Positions 32,868-42,155 of a stretch of DNA of 64,000 nt are shown one piece after another (positions within the stretch are counted from its first letter, which is position 1; each line of letters opens with the position of its first letter). The DNA is from Pontibacillus yanchengensis. GTDB lineage: Bacteria > Bacillota > Bacilli > Bacillales > BH030062. The stretch spans positions 62,001-126,000 of the forward strand of contig NZ_WMEU01000006.1 of assembly GCF_009856295.1 (NCBI RefSeq). Reading direction: 5' to 3'. A model generated the notes under the pieces. That model made no database searches, was not told the DNA's origin, and was given only the letters and a program-made list of their open reading frames with translations. The position numbers and the translations under genes are program-made.

Positions 32868-34321
32868 ATCGTCAACACCCCTTCGCAATGGTGCAATATA
32901 TGTTTACTTTCATAAAAGGATTTATATTTTGGTTAATTGTCATATCCTTTTCAGAGATTCGTAAAGGCCAATATCTTTTCCCTTCGTTGTACTTAATAGG
33001 AATGATGTTGATTGGGTTTGTCATTGGTTTACTACGCTGGCTTAATACGAGCTATGATTTGGATGAAGAACATTTTCATTTGAAAAAAGGAATCATTTCT
33101 AAGACGCATGAAACGTACCCTCATATAAAAATATCTGGAATTCATTATCAATCCAACCGCTTGTTGGAATCCCTTGGGTTAACTAGTATTTCAATCGAAA
33201 CGGCTGGTAAAGCGACAGGGGCTAGTGCAACTCTATTTCTAAAAAAAGAAGAAGCCTATAAGCTTGAGCAAAATATCATTTATTATGCCCAAGAGTCAGG
33301 GAATGAAGAGTTGACAGCCAATGATGAAGAGAGTACTGAGGATAAAAAGAGAAATGATTTCGTTCTTCCTTGGAAATATCTTATTATCATGAGTGCTACT
33401 TCTAATTCCTTTTATATTGGTTTTGCAATTATAATATCGTCCCTCAACCAAGTATATGATGTATTATCCTCCATGTTCGAGAATTCCTTCTTGTTTTCAA
33501 AGGTTGAGGAGTTTTCGTTATCAGGCCTGTTTCTAAGTAATCCGGCGTTATTTTTTACGATGATCCTTATTTCAGCACTTGGTTCATGGGCAATCGGAAT
33601 CATTATTCTGAGTCTTCGTTATGCGAATTTTACAGTACGAAGAGAACAAAACACGATACATATTTCCTATGGTCTTTGGACAATGAAGAATATTTCATTG
33701 GAGGTCGATCGAATTCAGGCTATTCGTGTGCAAGAGGGAGTCGTCCGCAGGTGGATTGGATTTAATTCAGTTGCGTTCGACAGTATAGGTTTTGATGCTA
33801 CAGGGGAAGCGGAAGAAGCGGTTCTCCTACCTTTAGTAAAGCGAAATCAAACATGGTCTCTTATCAATAAAATAGTACCTGAATTTTATGTAGAGCCTAA
33901 TCTAACGTATTCACCAGTTCGTGCCCGGATACGCTTCTATCTAAGAGGAGCAATATTCCCACTACTGGTTATAGTTGGAGCTGGATTTATTTGGTCAATG
34001 TTGTGGTGGTTAGGTGTCATTGCACCGTTGTTAGTCTATCTATCGGAATTGCGCTATCGAGACAACGGGATTCAGACTGTTTCCAATAAAGTCATTACGT
34101 CTAGTAGGCTCATACAAAAAGAAACAGTTGTTATCCCATGGCAAGGACTGCAGTCTGTTATGAGGAGAGAGAGCTTTTTCCAGCGGCGCCGCTCACTTGC
34201 TACATTTGAGTTAGCTGTTGCAACCGATCAGACGACGTTATTATATAAAGCTGCGGAGCTAGATACAAATCTATATCCTTCAATCATAGAGTTTTTACAA
34301 CAAGAGGATTCTAGAAAATGA
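32864..34321 (+). CDS. ydbT: bPH2 (DUF304) membrane protein YdbT-like
   Basis: 485 residues, similar to YdbT. Three bPH2 domains alternate with membrane segment pairs: one PH around residues 65-135, one after 260 (ISLEVDRIQAIRVQEGVVRR), and one near the C-terminus (VIPWQGLQSVMRRESFFQRR). The start is GTG/TTG-type inside the end of ydbS. Function at the membrane under envelope stress is inferred from B. subtilis. Confidence 0.85.
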   Translation: MNRQHPFAMVQYMFTFIKGFIFWLIVISFSEIRKGQYLFPSLYLIGMMLIGFVIGLLRWLNTSYDLDEEHFHLKKGIISKTHETYPHIKISGIHYQSNRLLESLGLTSISIETAGKATGASATLFLKKEEAYKLEQNIIYYAQESGNEELTANDEESTEDKKRNDFVLPWKYLIIMSATSNSFYIGFAIIISSLNQVYDVLSSMFENSFLFSKVEEFSLSGLFLSNPALFFTMILISALGSWAIGIIILSLRYANFTVRREQNTIHISYGLWTMKNISLEVDRIQAIRVQEGVVRRWIGFNSVAFDSIGFDATGEAEEAVLLPLVKRNQTWSLINKIVPEFYVEPNLTYSPVRARIRFYLRGAIFPLLVIVGAGFIWSMLWWLGVIAPLLVYLSELRYRDNGIQTVSNKVITSSRLIQKETVVIPWQGLQSVMRRESFFQRRRSLATFELAVATDQTTLLYKAAELDTNLYPSIIEFLQQEDSRK

Positions 34322-34330
34322 GGAGGATAT

Positions 34331-34837
34331 GTGTATATGGAACATGCACCTTCTCTTAAAATTCATATTATTGGATCGGTTGGGAGCGGAAAAACAACCT
34401 TAGCCAGAAAGCTATCCAAAAAATATTCGATACCACATTATGAACTCGATAATGTGGTTTGGGAAAGACGAGATTCTGGAGATGACAGAAGAAGAACGGA
34501 GCAGGAACGAGATCACTATTTGAATAACCTGACTCAATCAAACGCTTGGGTTATAGAAGGGGTCCATTATGAATGGGTCTCTTCTAGTTTAAAAGCTGCG
34601 GATTACATTATTTTTTTAGATGTCGAATATAAAACAAGGCTACATAGAATTATTAGAAGGTTTGTCCTACAAAAAATTGGAATTGAAAGAGCTAATTATA
34701 AACCAAACCTTCATATTTTCAAGAAAATGTTCAAATGGAATGCCGATTTTGAAACACGTATGAAACCTGCCATGGAAGAAATGCTACACATTCATCAGGA
34801 TAAGGTCATAAGGGTCGGCAATGGGAAAGATATATAG
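34331..34837 (+). CDS. P-loop nucleoside/adenylate kinase-like protein (FlaR-like)
   Basis: 168 residues. Walker A is IIGSVGSGKTTLARKLS at about 13-29. HYELDNVVWERRDSGDDRRR and WVIEGVHYEWV match the FlaR/topology-modulation group of kinase-like proteins. GAGGAGG precedes the GTG at 34331 and the ATG at 34337; either may be used. It starts 9 bp after ydbT and may be co-transcribed. Substrate unknown. Confidence 0.8.
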   Translation: MYMEHAPSLKIHIIGSVGSGKTTLARKLSKKYSIPHYELDNVVWERRDSGDDRRRTEQERDHYLNNLTQSNAWVIEGVHYEWVSSSLKAADYIIFLDVEYKTRLHRIIRRFVLQKIGIERANYKPNLHIFKKMFKWNADFETRMKPAMEEMLHIHQDKVIRVGNGKDI

Positions 34838-34874
34838 AACCAACTAAAATCATTACAAGAATAGGGTTGAGTAC

Positions 34875-35534
34875 ATGGTTAAGGCTGTATTATTTGATCT
34901 AGACGGCACACTCTTAAATCGGGATGCTTCCGTAAAAGCCTTTATACATAACCAATATGAACGGTTTCAAGCCTGCCTTAGTCGTATTCCAAAGCAAGAA
35001 TACGCCAACCTCTTTATTCGTTTAGATGACAGAGGGTATGTTTGGAAAGATAAAGTATACCAACAAATAGTAGAAAAGTACTCATTAGCGGGTATTACTT
35101 GGGAAGCGCTTCTTACGGATTATATTAATCATTTTTGTGAGGATTGTGTTCCTTTTCCAAACCTAGTTCCCATGCTGGAAGAATTAAGGGGAAGAGGTTA
35201 CAGATTAGGTATCATTTCGAATGGAAAAGGTGCGTTTCAATACAATAATATAAAAGCATTAGGTATCGAAGATTACTTTGACATCGTGTTGATCTCTCAA
35301 TGGGAAGGGGTTAAGAAACCTAACCCATCCATTTTCATAAATGCATTACAGGAATTAAATGTCAACGCTGAGGATAGTGTGTTTGTAGGGGATCATCCTG
35401 AGAAAGATATTCTAGCAGCTAATATGGTAGGTATGAAAACGATCTGGAAGCAGGATCAACAATGGAGTCAGCCAGAGGCCGATTGGAATGTTCGTGATTT
35501 GCTAGAGTTACCTTATCTATTAGAATTTTTATAA
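34875..35534 (+). CDS. HAD family hydrolase
   Basis: 219 residues. Motif I is LFDLDGTLLNRDAS at about 6-19, motif II GIISNGKG, motif III KKPNPSIF and motif IV VGDHPEKDI. The helical cap lies between motifs I and II. Resembles the YjjG/phosphoglycolate-type HAD phosphatases. Single gene next to the P-loop gene. Substrate unknown. Confidence 0.85.
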   Translation: MVKAVLFDLDGTLLNRDASVKAFIHNQYERFQACLSRIPKQEYANLFIRLDDRGYVWKDKVYQQIVEKYSLAGITWEALLTDYINHFCEDCVPFPNLVPMLEELRGRGYRLGIISNGKGAFQYNNIKALGIEDYFDIVLISQWEGVKKPNPSIFINALQELNVNAEDSVFVGDHPEKDILAANMVGMKTIWKQDQQWSQPEADWNVRDLLELPYLLEFL

Positions 35535-35647
35535 CGTTCATGAAAAATGGATGTTGCTTTTACTAATGGAGGAACGGGAAACACTTCTCTTTCATTGTTA
35601 ATCTATTAAAGTTATTTAAAGTGATTTGGTAAAGGTAGGTTTATATC

Positions 35648-36112
35648 ATGTATATTTTGAAACCATTAACGCAAACGCAAGCTGAAGAGATAGCATATAA
35701 GTGGCATTACGATGGTGACTATTCGTTTTATGATATGGAAGCGGATCAGGAAGACTTGTTGGAATTTTTAGATCCAGTACAACGCGGAGAGTCTTATTAT
35801 GCTGTTTTTGATGAGTATCAAATGATAGGCTTTTTTAGCTTTGCGCAAAAGAATGACCATACCATAGATATAGGATTAGGTATGCGACCAGAAAACACAG
35901 GAGAGGGGAATGGGGAAGCCTTTGTACATGCTGGTATAGAATTTGCCAAAAGAACGTATCGCCCAACTCACATTACTCTTTCCGTAGCAACATTTAATAG
36001 AAGAGCTATTAAAGTTTACGAGAACATTGGTTTTCAAATAGAGGAAACCTTTATGCAGCCTACCAATGGAAGTTATTTTGAATTTGTTAGGATGGTTTAT
36101 GAATGTGAGTAG
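35648..36112 (+). CDS. GNAT family N-acetyltransferase
   Basis: 154 residues. MRPENTGEGNGEAFVHAGIE is the acetyl-CoA loop, and LSVATFNRRAIKVYENIGFQ the C-terminal strand and helix. Complete, unlike the other two GNAT genes in the window. Substrate unknown. Confidence 0.85.
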   Translation: MYILKPLTQTQAEEIAYKWHYDGDYSFYDMEADQEDLLEFLDPVQRGESYYAVFDEYQMIGFFSFAQKNDHTIDIGLGMRPENTGEGNGEAFVHAGIEFAKRTYRPTHITLSVATFNRRAIKVYENIGFQIEETFMQPTNGSYFEFVRMVYECE

Positions 36113-36236
36113 AAAGTCTTCATGCTGTAATAGGAGTGAACGGATAAAGGTTAATGTGTACATATTGAAGAAGGTAATATGGCTTAGTAAAAATTATTTT
36201 TTGTAAACCATATTTTCATAGTGAAAGGAAGATTAC

Positions 36237-36905
36237 ATGATAAAAGCAATCATTTTCGATTTTGATGGCTTAATCTTTGATACAGAAACATTTGAACAAC
36301 AATCGTTTGAAGAAGTGTTTGACCATTATCAAGAGAGCTTTCCTAAGGAAGAATGGCTAAAAAGTATTGGTAGCTCCACAGATTACAATCCTTATGAGGA
36401 ACTTTTGAAACGTCATCACCATTTGTCTGAGGAAGAGGTAGAAAAACAACGAGAAGATCATTACCAGCGAATTATTCAAGATAAAGGACCACGTGCGGGT
36501 GTTATCGAATACATAAAAAGGGCAAAACAGTTACAACTACATCTATGCCTTGCTTCAAGTTCATCAAAAAAGTGGATTACCTCGCATCTACAAATGATTG
36601 GGATTGATATAAATCAATTTGATTTTATCAGTACTTCTGATGATGTGACACATGTAAAGCCTGATCCTGAGCTTTATAATAGAGTGCTAGGTCATTTCCA
36701 TTTACATCCAAATGAAGCTATTGTGTTTGAAGATTCTCCTAATGGCTCACTCGCTGCCATTCGAGCTAGTATTCCTTGCGTAATTGTACCTAATAGTGTT
36801 ACCAAAAATCTTCAATTTGATCATCGCATTTTGCTTCATCTCAACTCAAAAGAAGAAAAGAGTCTTGATGAAGTAATTGATTTTGTAGAAAATAGCTTTG
36901 GTTAA
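36237..36905 (+). CDS. HAD hydrolase, beta-phosphoglucomutase-like (YhcW-like)
   Basis: 222 residues. Motif I is IFDFDGLIFDTETF at about 6-19, motif II LASSSSKKW, motif III KPDPELYNRV, and motif IV VFEDSPNGSLAA. The alpha-helical cap of the PGMB group lies between. Similar to B. subtilis YhcW. Likely a sugar or nucleotide phosphatase. Confidence 0.85.
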   Translation: MIKAIIFDFDGLIFDTETFEQQSFEEVFDHYQESFPKEEWLKSIGSSTDYNPYEELLKRHHHLSEEEVEKQREDHYQRIIQDKGPRAGVIEYIKRAKQLQLHLCLASSSSKKWITSHLQMIGIDINQFDFISTSDDVTHVKPDPELYNRVLGHFHLHPNEAIVFEDSPNGSLAAIRASIPCVIVPNSVTKNLQFDHRILLHLNSKEEKSLDEVIDFVENSFG

Positions 36906-36987
36906 TAAAGGTAATATTGCAGGAATAGTGATTAAAATTTGAAGAGAATCTAGGAGGTCATTCATCTGAAAATACTTGGATACCGCT

Positions 36988-37323
36988 ATGTTACCGGTTT
37001 CTAAGGATAGTATGGATATGGTGGGTTTTTTTGAGAATACATTAGGTATTCCAAACAGTTAGGAACAGACAGAAGACTATCGAGGTGGGGTGCTTAAAGC
37101 TGGAGATAGTTGGCTTGAGTTCTGGAAAACGAGTGAAGGGATGCCTGAAATGACGATGTTGCAGTTAATTGTTGATGATGCTGATGGGTATGCACAATTT
37201 GTTAAATCAAACGGTGTAGAAGTTCAGGGACCTATGATAGAGCATGGGGAGAAAATGTATTGATTAACTGCACCCAATGGTATGCCTGTTACCCTTCAAT
37301 CTTCTGTTACAATGGATAAATAA
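36988..37323 (+). pseudogene. VOC/glyoxalase family protein with two in-frame stops
   Basis: One frame runs for 111 codons but has TAG at 37060-37062 and TGA at 37261-37263. The pieces SMDMVGFFENTLGIPNS, RGGVLKAGDSWLEFWKTSEG and TAPNGMPVTLQSSVTMDK fit a VOC fold with its beta-alpha-beta modules. Single base changes explain both stops. Confidence 0.7.
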
Positions 37324-37337
37324 TTAAGTAATTTTAC

Positions 37338-37364
37338 AAAACGCCTATTGATGGGCGTTTTTTT
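37338..37364 (+). terminator. Rho-independent terminator after VOC remnant
   Basis: AAACGCC and GGCGTTT stem with loop TATTGATG-like and seven T. Confidence 0.75.
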
Positions 37365-37559
37365 GATGAGTTAGAAGTAAAAGAAAAAAGAATGGTAGAT
37401 AATCCAATGGTAAAATAGTAATATCAGAATAAGTACGAAGCAATAAATTTGCATATAATGAACTGAAAAAGCTAGTAAAACTGAACTATTCCTTAAAAAA
37501 TGACGCTATGTATATCTTAAGCTTGAACAACAATAGAATGAGTGGAAGGGGGATATGGG

Positions 37560-38510
37560 TTGGAAACAAATCGAATGGATAAACGAAAAAAGAAACGAAA
37601 ACGAACAAAAATTCTTATAGGGTTATTTGCTCTTTTACTAGCACTGAGTGCATATGTGGTGTATGAATATTGGGCTGGAAAGCGTAGTGCTAATTCTGAA
37701 ATGTCAATAGAAACGCAAACGGGGTCGGCCGATTTTAACGGTGAAGAATCACCTAAAGGTAAAACCAATGTCCTATTATTAGGTATTGATCAACGTGGGG
37801 ATGAAGTGACAAGATCAGATACGATTATGATTGGTCAATATGATGCTGAAACGAACAAAGTGAAACTTGTATCCTTATTAAGAGATACATATGTGAATAT
37901 ACCGGGTTCAGGTTATCAAAAGTTAAATGCAGCATTTGCTTTGGGTGGACCAGAATTAATGAGAAAAACAATACAAGAGAATTTTGGTATCCATTTAAAG
38001 TATTACGCGGTTGTGGACTTTAATGGATTTGTGAATATTGTTGATACACTAGCTCCAAACGGGGTTGAAATAGAAGTGGAAAAGGATATGTACTATAAAG
38101 ATGGCGCAGGTACAATTGATTTGAAACAAGGCAAGCAAAAATTAACTGGGAAAGAGCTTCTTGGGTATGCTCGTTTCCGGAATGATGCTAGGGGAGATTA
38201 TGCACGAGTAGAAAGGCAACAGAAGGTTATGAAAGCTTTGAAAGATCAGACCCTTTCCTTTACTGGTATCACCAAACTCCCGAGAGTAATTGGAACCATT
38301 CAACCATATCTTGAAACAAATATGGGAGCTCCAGCCATTTTAGGATATAGTAAAAATCTCATCATTAATCCTCCGGAGCAAATAGAAACCCTCTCTATTC
38401 CTACAGACGTATATCATACGGATCAGTATGTCAATGGAATAGGAGCGGTTATTTCGCATAATGAGGAAGAAACAAGAAATAAAATTCAAGAATTCCTACG
38501 TGGAGAATAA
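37560..38510 (+). CDS. LytR-CpsA-Psr (LCP) family cell-wall glycopolymer transferase
   Basis: About 316 residues. A Lys-rich cytoplasmic start and one membrane anchor (ILIGLFALLLALSAYVVYEY) precede an extracellular LCP domain. That domain has VLLLGIDQRGDEVTRSDTIM, VKLVSLLRDTYVNIPG and ELLGYARFRNDARGDYARVE, which carry the conserved Asp and Arg residues that bind polyprenyl phosphate. These enzymes join teichoic acids or other polymers to peptidoglycan. TTG 37560 is seven bases after GGAAGGGGG; a GTG at 37542 is in frame but overlaps that site. Confidence 0.9.
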   Translation: METNRMDKRKKKRKRTKILIGLFALLLALSAYVVYEYWAGKRSANSEMSIETQTGSADFNGEESPKGKTNVLLLGIDQRGDEVTRSDTIMIGQYDAETNKVKLVSLLRDTYVNIPGSGYQKLNAAFALGGPELMRKTIQENFGIHLKYYAVVDFNGFVNIVDTLAPNGVEIEVEKDMYYKDGAGTIDLKQGKQKLTGKELLGYARFRNDARGDYARVERQQKVMKALKDQTLSFTGITKLPRVIGTIQPYLETNMGAPAILGYSKNLIINPPEQIETLSIPTDVYHTDQYVNGIGAVISHNEEETRNKIQEFLRGE

Positions 38511-38984
38511 AAGGTGATAATAAACCGATTGGCTCGATTCAAGAGTTGATCGGTTTATTTTTACCATAACTTGAATACCTTGTTTACGTGCAAAAAGTCT
38601 GTAGAGTCCATACATTCCCAAATATAGGCCAAAACAGAATAATTCTAGATTAATATAATACCATACGCCACTACCAAGGATATCTAATGGAGTACTCACG
38701 TCTGGTGTGCTTGCTAAGAATAAATGGTTCGTTCCGATTAGTCGATTAAGTATAAAGATAAATGCGGCGTACACATTTAAATACGCAAACATTTCCAATA
38801 ATGATCGGAATGTTATCGTAGTAAAGGTGACTAGAATTAAAAAAACCCCAGTCCATGCAAGTGCCATGTGATGTAAGAAAAATTTCATATATTAAAAAGG
38901 AAAAAAAGTCCCTAACATAATAAGATGACTGGTAGATAGCACTTCAAATTTGTTCTGTATTTCTAGTTTGAACCACTGGGGCAT
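38496..38984 (-). pseudogene. YwaF/TIGR02206 membrane protein with internal deletion
   Basis: On the minus strand ATG 38984 gives a correct N-terminus (FEVLSTSHLIMLGTFFPF) and stops after 30 codons. From 38888 a second frame, KFFLHHMALAWTGVFLILVT through LNRLIGTNHLFLASTPD, is the C-terminal half of the TIGR02206 family. The middle, roughly 100 residues with several membrane helices, is missing. Confidence 0.7.
38519..38562 (+). terminator. Rho-independent terminator after LCP gene
   Basis: AATAAACCGAT pairs with ATCGGTTTATT, then TTT. It lies within the 3' end of the opposite pseudogene. Confidence 0.75.
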
Positions 38985-39121
38985 GTATATCATCCTTTTC
39001 AAGGAATATATTACCAATCATTGTATCACGATTAATTATGAGCTTGGTAGAATTCTTTTATTAACTTCCTATTAAATCCTTGTAATGAATTCTAACGATA
39101 GAAAATGGGCGAAATAAATAT

Positions 39122-39186
39122 AAAAAAGTAGTCCAGTTAAAGGTACAAAGAGAGCATTGTACTCAGAAACGGAACTACTTTTATTT
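39122..39186 (-). terminator. Terminator downstream of gapN
   Basis: On the minus strand AAAAGTAGT pairs with ACTACTTTT around a nested GTACAA/TTGTAC stem and ends in TTTTTT. Confidence 0.6.
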
Positions 39187-39230
39187 TGTTGCTTTTTTCA
39201 AATCGTTATTACGAATGGGATTGCATTTAC

Positions 39231-40673
39231 TTACATGTTAATGATGGTTACTTTGTCACGAACGACTGAAAGAAGGCTTTCTTGTATTCCTTGAACACCC
39301 AGGCCAGATGCTTTTACACCTAGGAATGGGAAGTGATCTGGACCACGTTCGGTTTTCGCATTTAATTGGACAGAACCTACTTCAAGTCTATTAGCGATAG
39401 AGATAGCTCTCTCTGTATCTTTAGAGAAGACACTAGCCTGTAAGCCATATTCAGATTCGTTGGCTAGGCGAATAGCTTCTTCTTGGTCAGATACTCGAAT
39501 GATAGGAAGAACTGGACCAAATGGCTCTTCCCAAGCTACGTTCATATCAGATGTTACACGATCTAGAAGAGTTGGATATAACAAGTTATCTTCACGCTTG
39601 TCACCTGTTACTACCGTTGCGCCTTTTTCTTTTGCATCATCAATAAGATTTTGTACAGCATCAGCACTCTTCTGGTTGATTAGCGGAGTAATGGTTGCAT
39701 TATCTTCTGGCATACCTACAGACAATTCGTCTACTTGAGTTTGAATTTTGCTAGCAAGTTCATCTGCGATTTCATCTTTAACAAGGACGCGTTTTATTGC
39801 AGTACAACGTTGTCCAGAGTAACTGTATGCTCCTTGTACAATCTCTTTTGCTGCTTTATCAAGGTCAGCATCTTCTAACACGATGGCTGGGTCTTTACCA
39901 CCAAGCTCTAGAACTACTGGGATCATGGAAGATAATTCTGAAATATGACGACCTGTTCCAGTTCCACCAGTGAATGTAATCATATCAACACTTGGATGCT
40001 GTACAAGGAAATCTCCAATAACAGAACCTCGACCTGTAGCAATCGTCAAAAGTTCTTTTGGAAGTCCTGCATCGATAAGTGCCTCAACCATTTTAATACC
40101 ACTAATGGCACCTTGTGTAGCAGGTTTAAAAATGACGCTATTTCCTTGCATTAATGCAGGTGCAATTTTGGATGCAGAAAGGTTTACTGGGTAATTGAAT
40201 GGTCCAATAGCTAAAATCGTACCTAATGGAGCTTTCTCTACCATGCCAATTTTTTGTGGAGATCCACCTTTAAAGCCGTCACCACGTTTGACATCTCCAT
40301 CTAAACGAAACGCTTCTTCTACTGTGTACCGGATGTAATCTGCAGTACGAGTTACTTCGGAAACCGCTGAACTTTTTTTCTTCGCTACTTCATTCATAAT
40401 CGCATGTCCAATATCTTCTTTACGCTCCTCAAGAATATCTGCCCATTTCTTGAGAATGTCTCCTCGGTCTTGGATAGATTTAGATTCCCATGCCACTTGT
40501 GCTTCCACTGTAGATTGAATAGAAGCATCAAGTTCTTCCTGTGATAGAGAGGGAACCTGCCCTATTAGTTCATTTTTATGAGGGGAATAAATATCTACGG
40601 TTTTATGAGAACTACTTATGTTCCATTCTCCTTGAATTAAGGTTTTTACAGTTTGATTTGAAGTCAATGTCAT
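39231..40673 (-). CDS. gapN: NADP-dependent non-phosphorylating glyceraldehyde-3-phosphate dehydrogenase
   Basis: 480 residues of the aldehyde dehydrogenase fold. Catalytic Cys290 lies in SGQRCTAIKRV, a GapN signature; Glu256 in ELGGKDP and Asn160 in GPFNYPVN complete the site. It oxidises glyceraldehyde-3-phosphate straight to 3-phosphoglycerate and makes NADPH. AAAAGGAG precedes the ATG at 40673. Single gene with its own terminator. A cre-like sequence 150 bp upstream suggests carbon control. Confidence 0.9.
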   Translation of the reverse strand: MTLTSNQTVKTLIQGEWNISSSHKTVDIYSPHKNELIGQVPSLSQEELDASIQSTVEAQVAWESKSIQDRGDILKKWADILEERKEDIGHAIMNEVAKKKSSAVSEVTRTADYIRYTVEEAFRLDGDVKRGDGFKGGSPQKIGMVEKAPLGTILAIGPFNYPVNLSASKIAPALMQGNSVIFKPATQGAISGIKMVEALIDAGLPKELLTIATGRGSVIGDFLVQHPSVDMITFTGGTGTGRHISELSSMIPVVLELGGKDPAIVLEDADLDKAAKEIVQGAYSYSGQRCTAIKRVLVKDEIADELASKIQTQVDELSVGMPEDNATITPLINQKSADAVQNLIDDAKEKGATVVTGDKREDNLLYPTLLDRVTSDMNVAWEEPFGPVLPIIRVSDQEEAIRLANESEYGLQASVFSKDTERAISIANRLEVGSVQLNAKTERGPDHFPFLGVKASGLGVQGIQESLLSVVRDKVTIINM

Positions 40674-40820
40674 GTTTAAAACTCCTTTTCATATTAGATA
40701 TTCAATCATATAGTTATAATTTTTAAAACCTTTATATGTGTTTCGATCTTAGTTAACTATTGTATGACTGAAATATAAAATATGCAAAAGAAAAATATTA
40801 TAACATAATGTAAGGGCTTA

Positions 40821-40834
40821 AGAAAGCGTTTTTA
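40821..40834. promoter_or_regulatory. cre-like sequence upstream of gapN
   Basis: AGAAAGCGTTTTTA matches the CcpA consensus at about 12 of 14 positions on both strands. It lies 148 bp before the gapN start. Confidence 0.35.
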
Positions 40835-40924
40835 TATAAAAACAACATAAATTTAATAAAATTTCACAAGGTAGGTAATGGATATAAAATGAAGATGTTG
40901 TTAGAGGGATTGGTAAAAAATTTT

Positions 40925-40963
40925 AATAAAAACCCTCAGGTGTGGATGAATAACCTGAGGGTT
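40925..40963 (-). terminator. Terminator downstream of the DJ-1/PfpI gene
   Basis: AACCCTCAGGT / ACCTGAGGGTT perfect 11-bp stem; on the minus strand it is followed by TTTATT. T-rich on the other side too. Confidence 0.8.
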
Positions 40964-40971
40964 GTTTTAGT

Positions 40972-41640
40972 TTATTCTTTTAATGCTTGTACTACTTTCT
41001 CAGCAGTACTTCCACTAGACATAGGGTTTTGACCAGTTACGAGCTTACCATCACGAACAGAGAAATCACTCCAGCTATCCGCTTTAACAAAATCAGCGCC
41101 TTTTTCGCGAAGTTTACTTTCAAGTAGGAATGGCATATAGGCATCTAAGCCCATGCCGCGTTCTTCTTCATCTGTGAAGGCATTTACTTTCTTACCTTTC
41201 ACGATTGGTGTTCCGTCAGAATAAGTAGCATTCACCAGACCTGCTGGACCGTGGCAAACGGAACCTATTACTTTATCTTGATCTGCGTATTTTTGTAATG
41301 CGTATTGGAGAGCCTCACTATCAGGGAAGTCGAACATTGTTCCATGTCCTCCTGGTAGAAAAATGGCGTCATAATCTTCATCTACAATACCTTTAGTCAG
41401 AGCTTCAGTGTTTTCTAACTCATTACGGGCTTCTTTCCAATTTGGTGTTTCTTCTTCAGGAATACTATTAGGATCTAATTCTACTTTGCCGCCTGAAATG
41501 CTAGTAGTACGAACCTCATACCCTTGTTCTTTGAATGTGTTATAAGGGGCAGCAAATTCTTCAAGCCAAAGCCCTGTTTTATGGTCTTCTGAAATGCTTG
41601 TGTGATTTGTTACAACCATTAATACTCGTTTTGTTGACAT
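40972..41640 (-). CDS. DJ-1/PfpI family protein (Hsp31/glyoxalase III-like)
   Basis: 222 residues. The nucleophile elbow GSVCHGPAGL has Cys129, with FLPGGHGTMFDFPD upstream and GLWLEEF supplying the Glu partner. Close to type 1 glutamine amidotransferase domain proteins that act as chaperones or methylglyoxal-detoxifying glyoxalase III. AAGGAGG lies before the ATG at 41640; the frame upstream is not needed. Single gene. Confidence 0.85.
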   Translation of the reverse strand: MSTKRVLMVVTNHTSISEDHKTGLWLEEFAAPYNTFKEQGYEVRTTSISGGKVELDPNSIPEEETPNWKEARNELENTEALTKGIVDEDYDAIFLPGGHGTMFDFPDSEALQYALQKYADQDKVIGSVCHGPAGLVNATYSDGTPIVKGKKVNAFTDEEERGMGLDAYMPFLLESKLREKGADFVKADSWSDFSVRDGKLVTGQNPMSSGSTAEKVVQALKE

Positions 41641-41897
41641 ACGATAGATCCTCCTTAAATAAGATAATGAAGTTACTTTGATCATTGAATCAAAGTAATA
41701 AGAATTATAAACCTTATTTCTCGAGTAGGAGAAGTTAAATGCTCATAGAATATGTTCTTTTATGATTGTTCATAAACAATCCTTTTATAGTAATATAATT
41801 GTTAAAATATGATAGAATTTCTTAAAATATGGGTAATAGATTAGTAGGATACATCGTACTAACAAAGATTTACATAAGCAATAGGGTGGTGAGATAA

Positions 41898-41996
41898 ATG
41901 AAATTTATAAACATAATGTTATGGATATCAGGCATAACGCTACTAACCGTTACCATTGGTATGATTGGTTTAATTATCTGGGTGAACGTAGGGTGA
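41898..41996 (+). CDS. Small membrane peptide, 32 residues
   Basis: GGGTGGTGAG is seven bases before an ATG opening KFINIMLWISGITLLTVTIG then MIGLIIWVNVG and a TGA. One long hydrophobic helix with a short polar N-terminus. Looks translated because of the ribosome binding site, but no family is recognised. Confidence 0.45.
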   Translation: MKFINIMLWISGITLLTVTIGMIGLIIWVNVG

Positions 41997-42155
41997 AGGG
42001 AAATGGTTTTGGAACAAATGTAATAAAAGATTGTACACAAAACATCCAAACATATTGGTTTATTATTGATTACTATTCTACCTAGGATTAGAGTAATGGA
42101 TATAGGGATGTACTCAGGAGTGATGTTTAAATATTTAGCAAAAGGAAGGTGCAAA

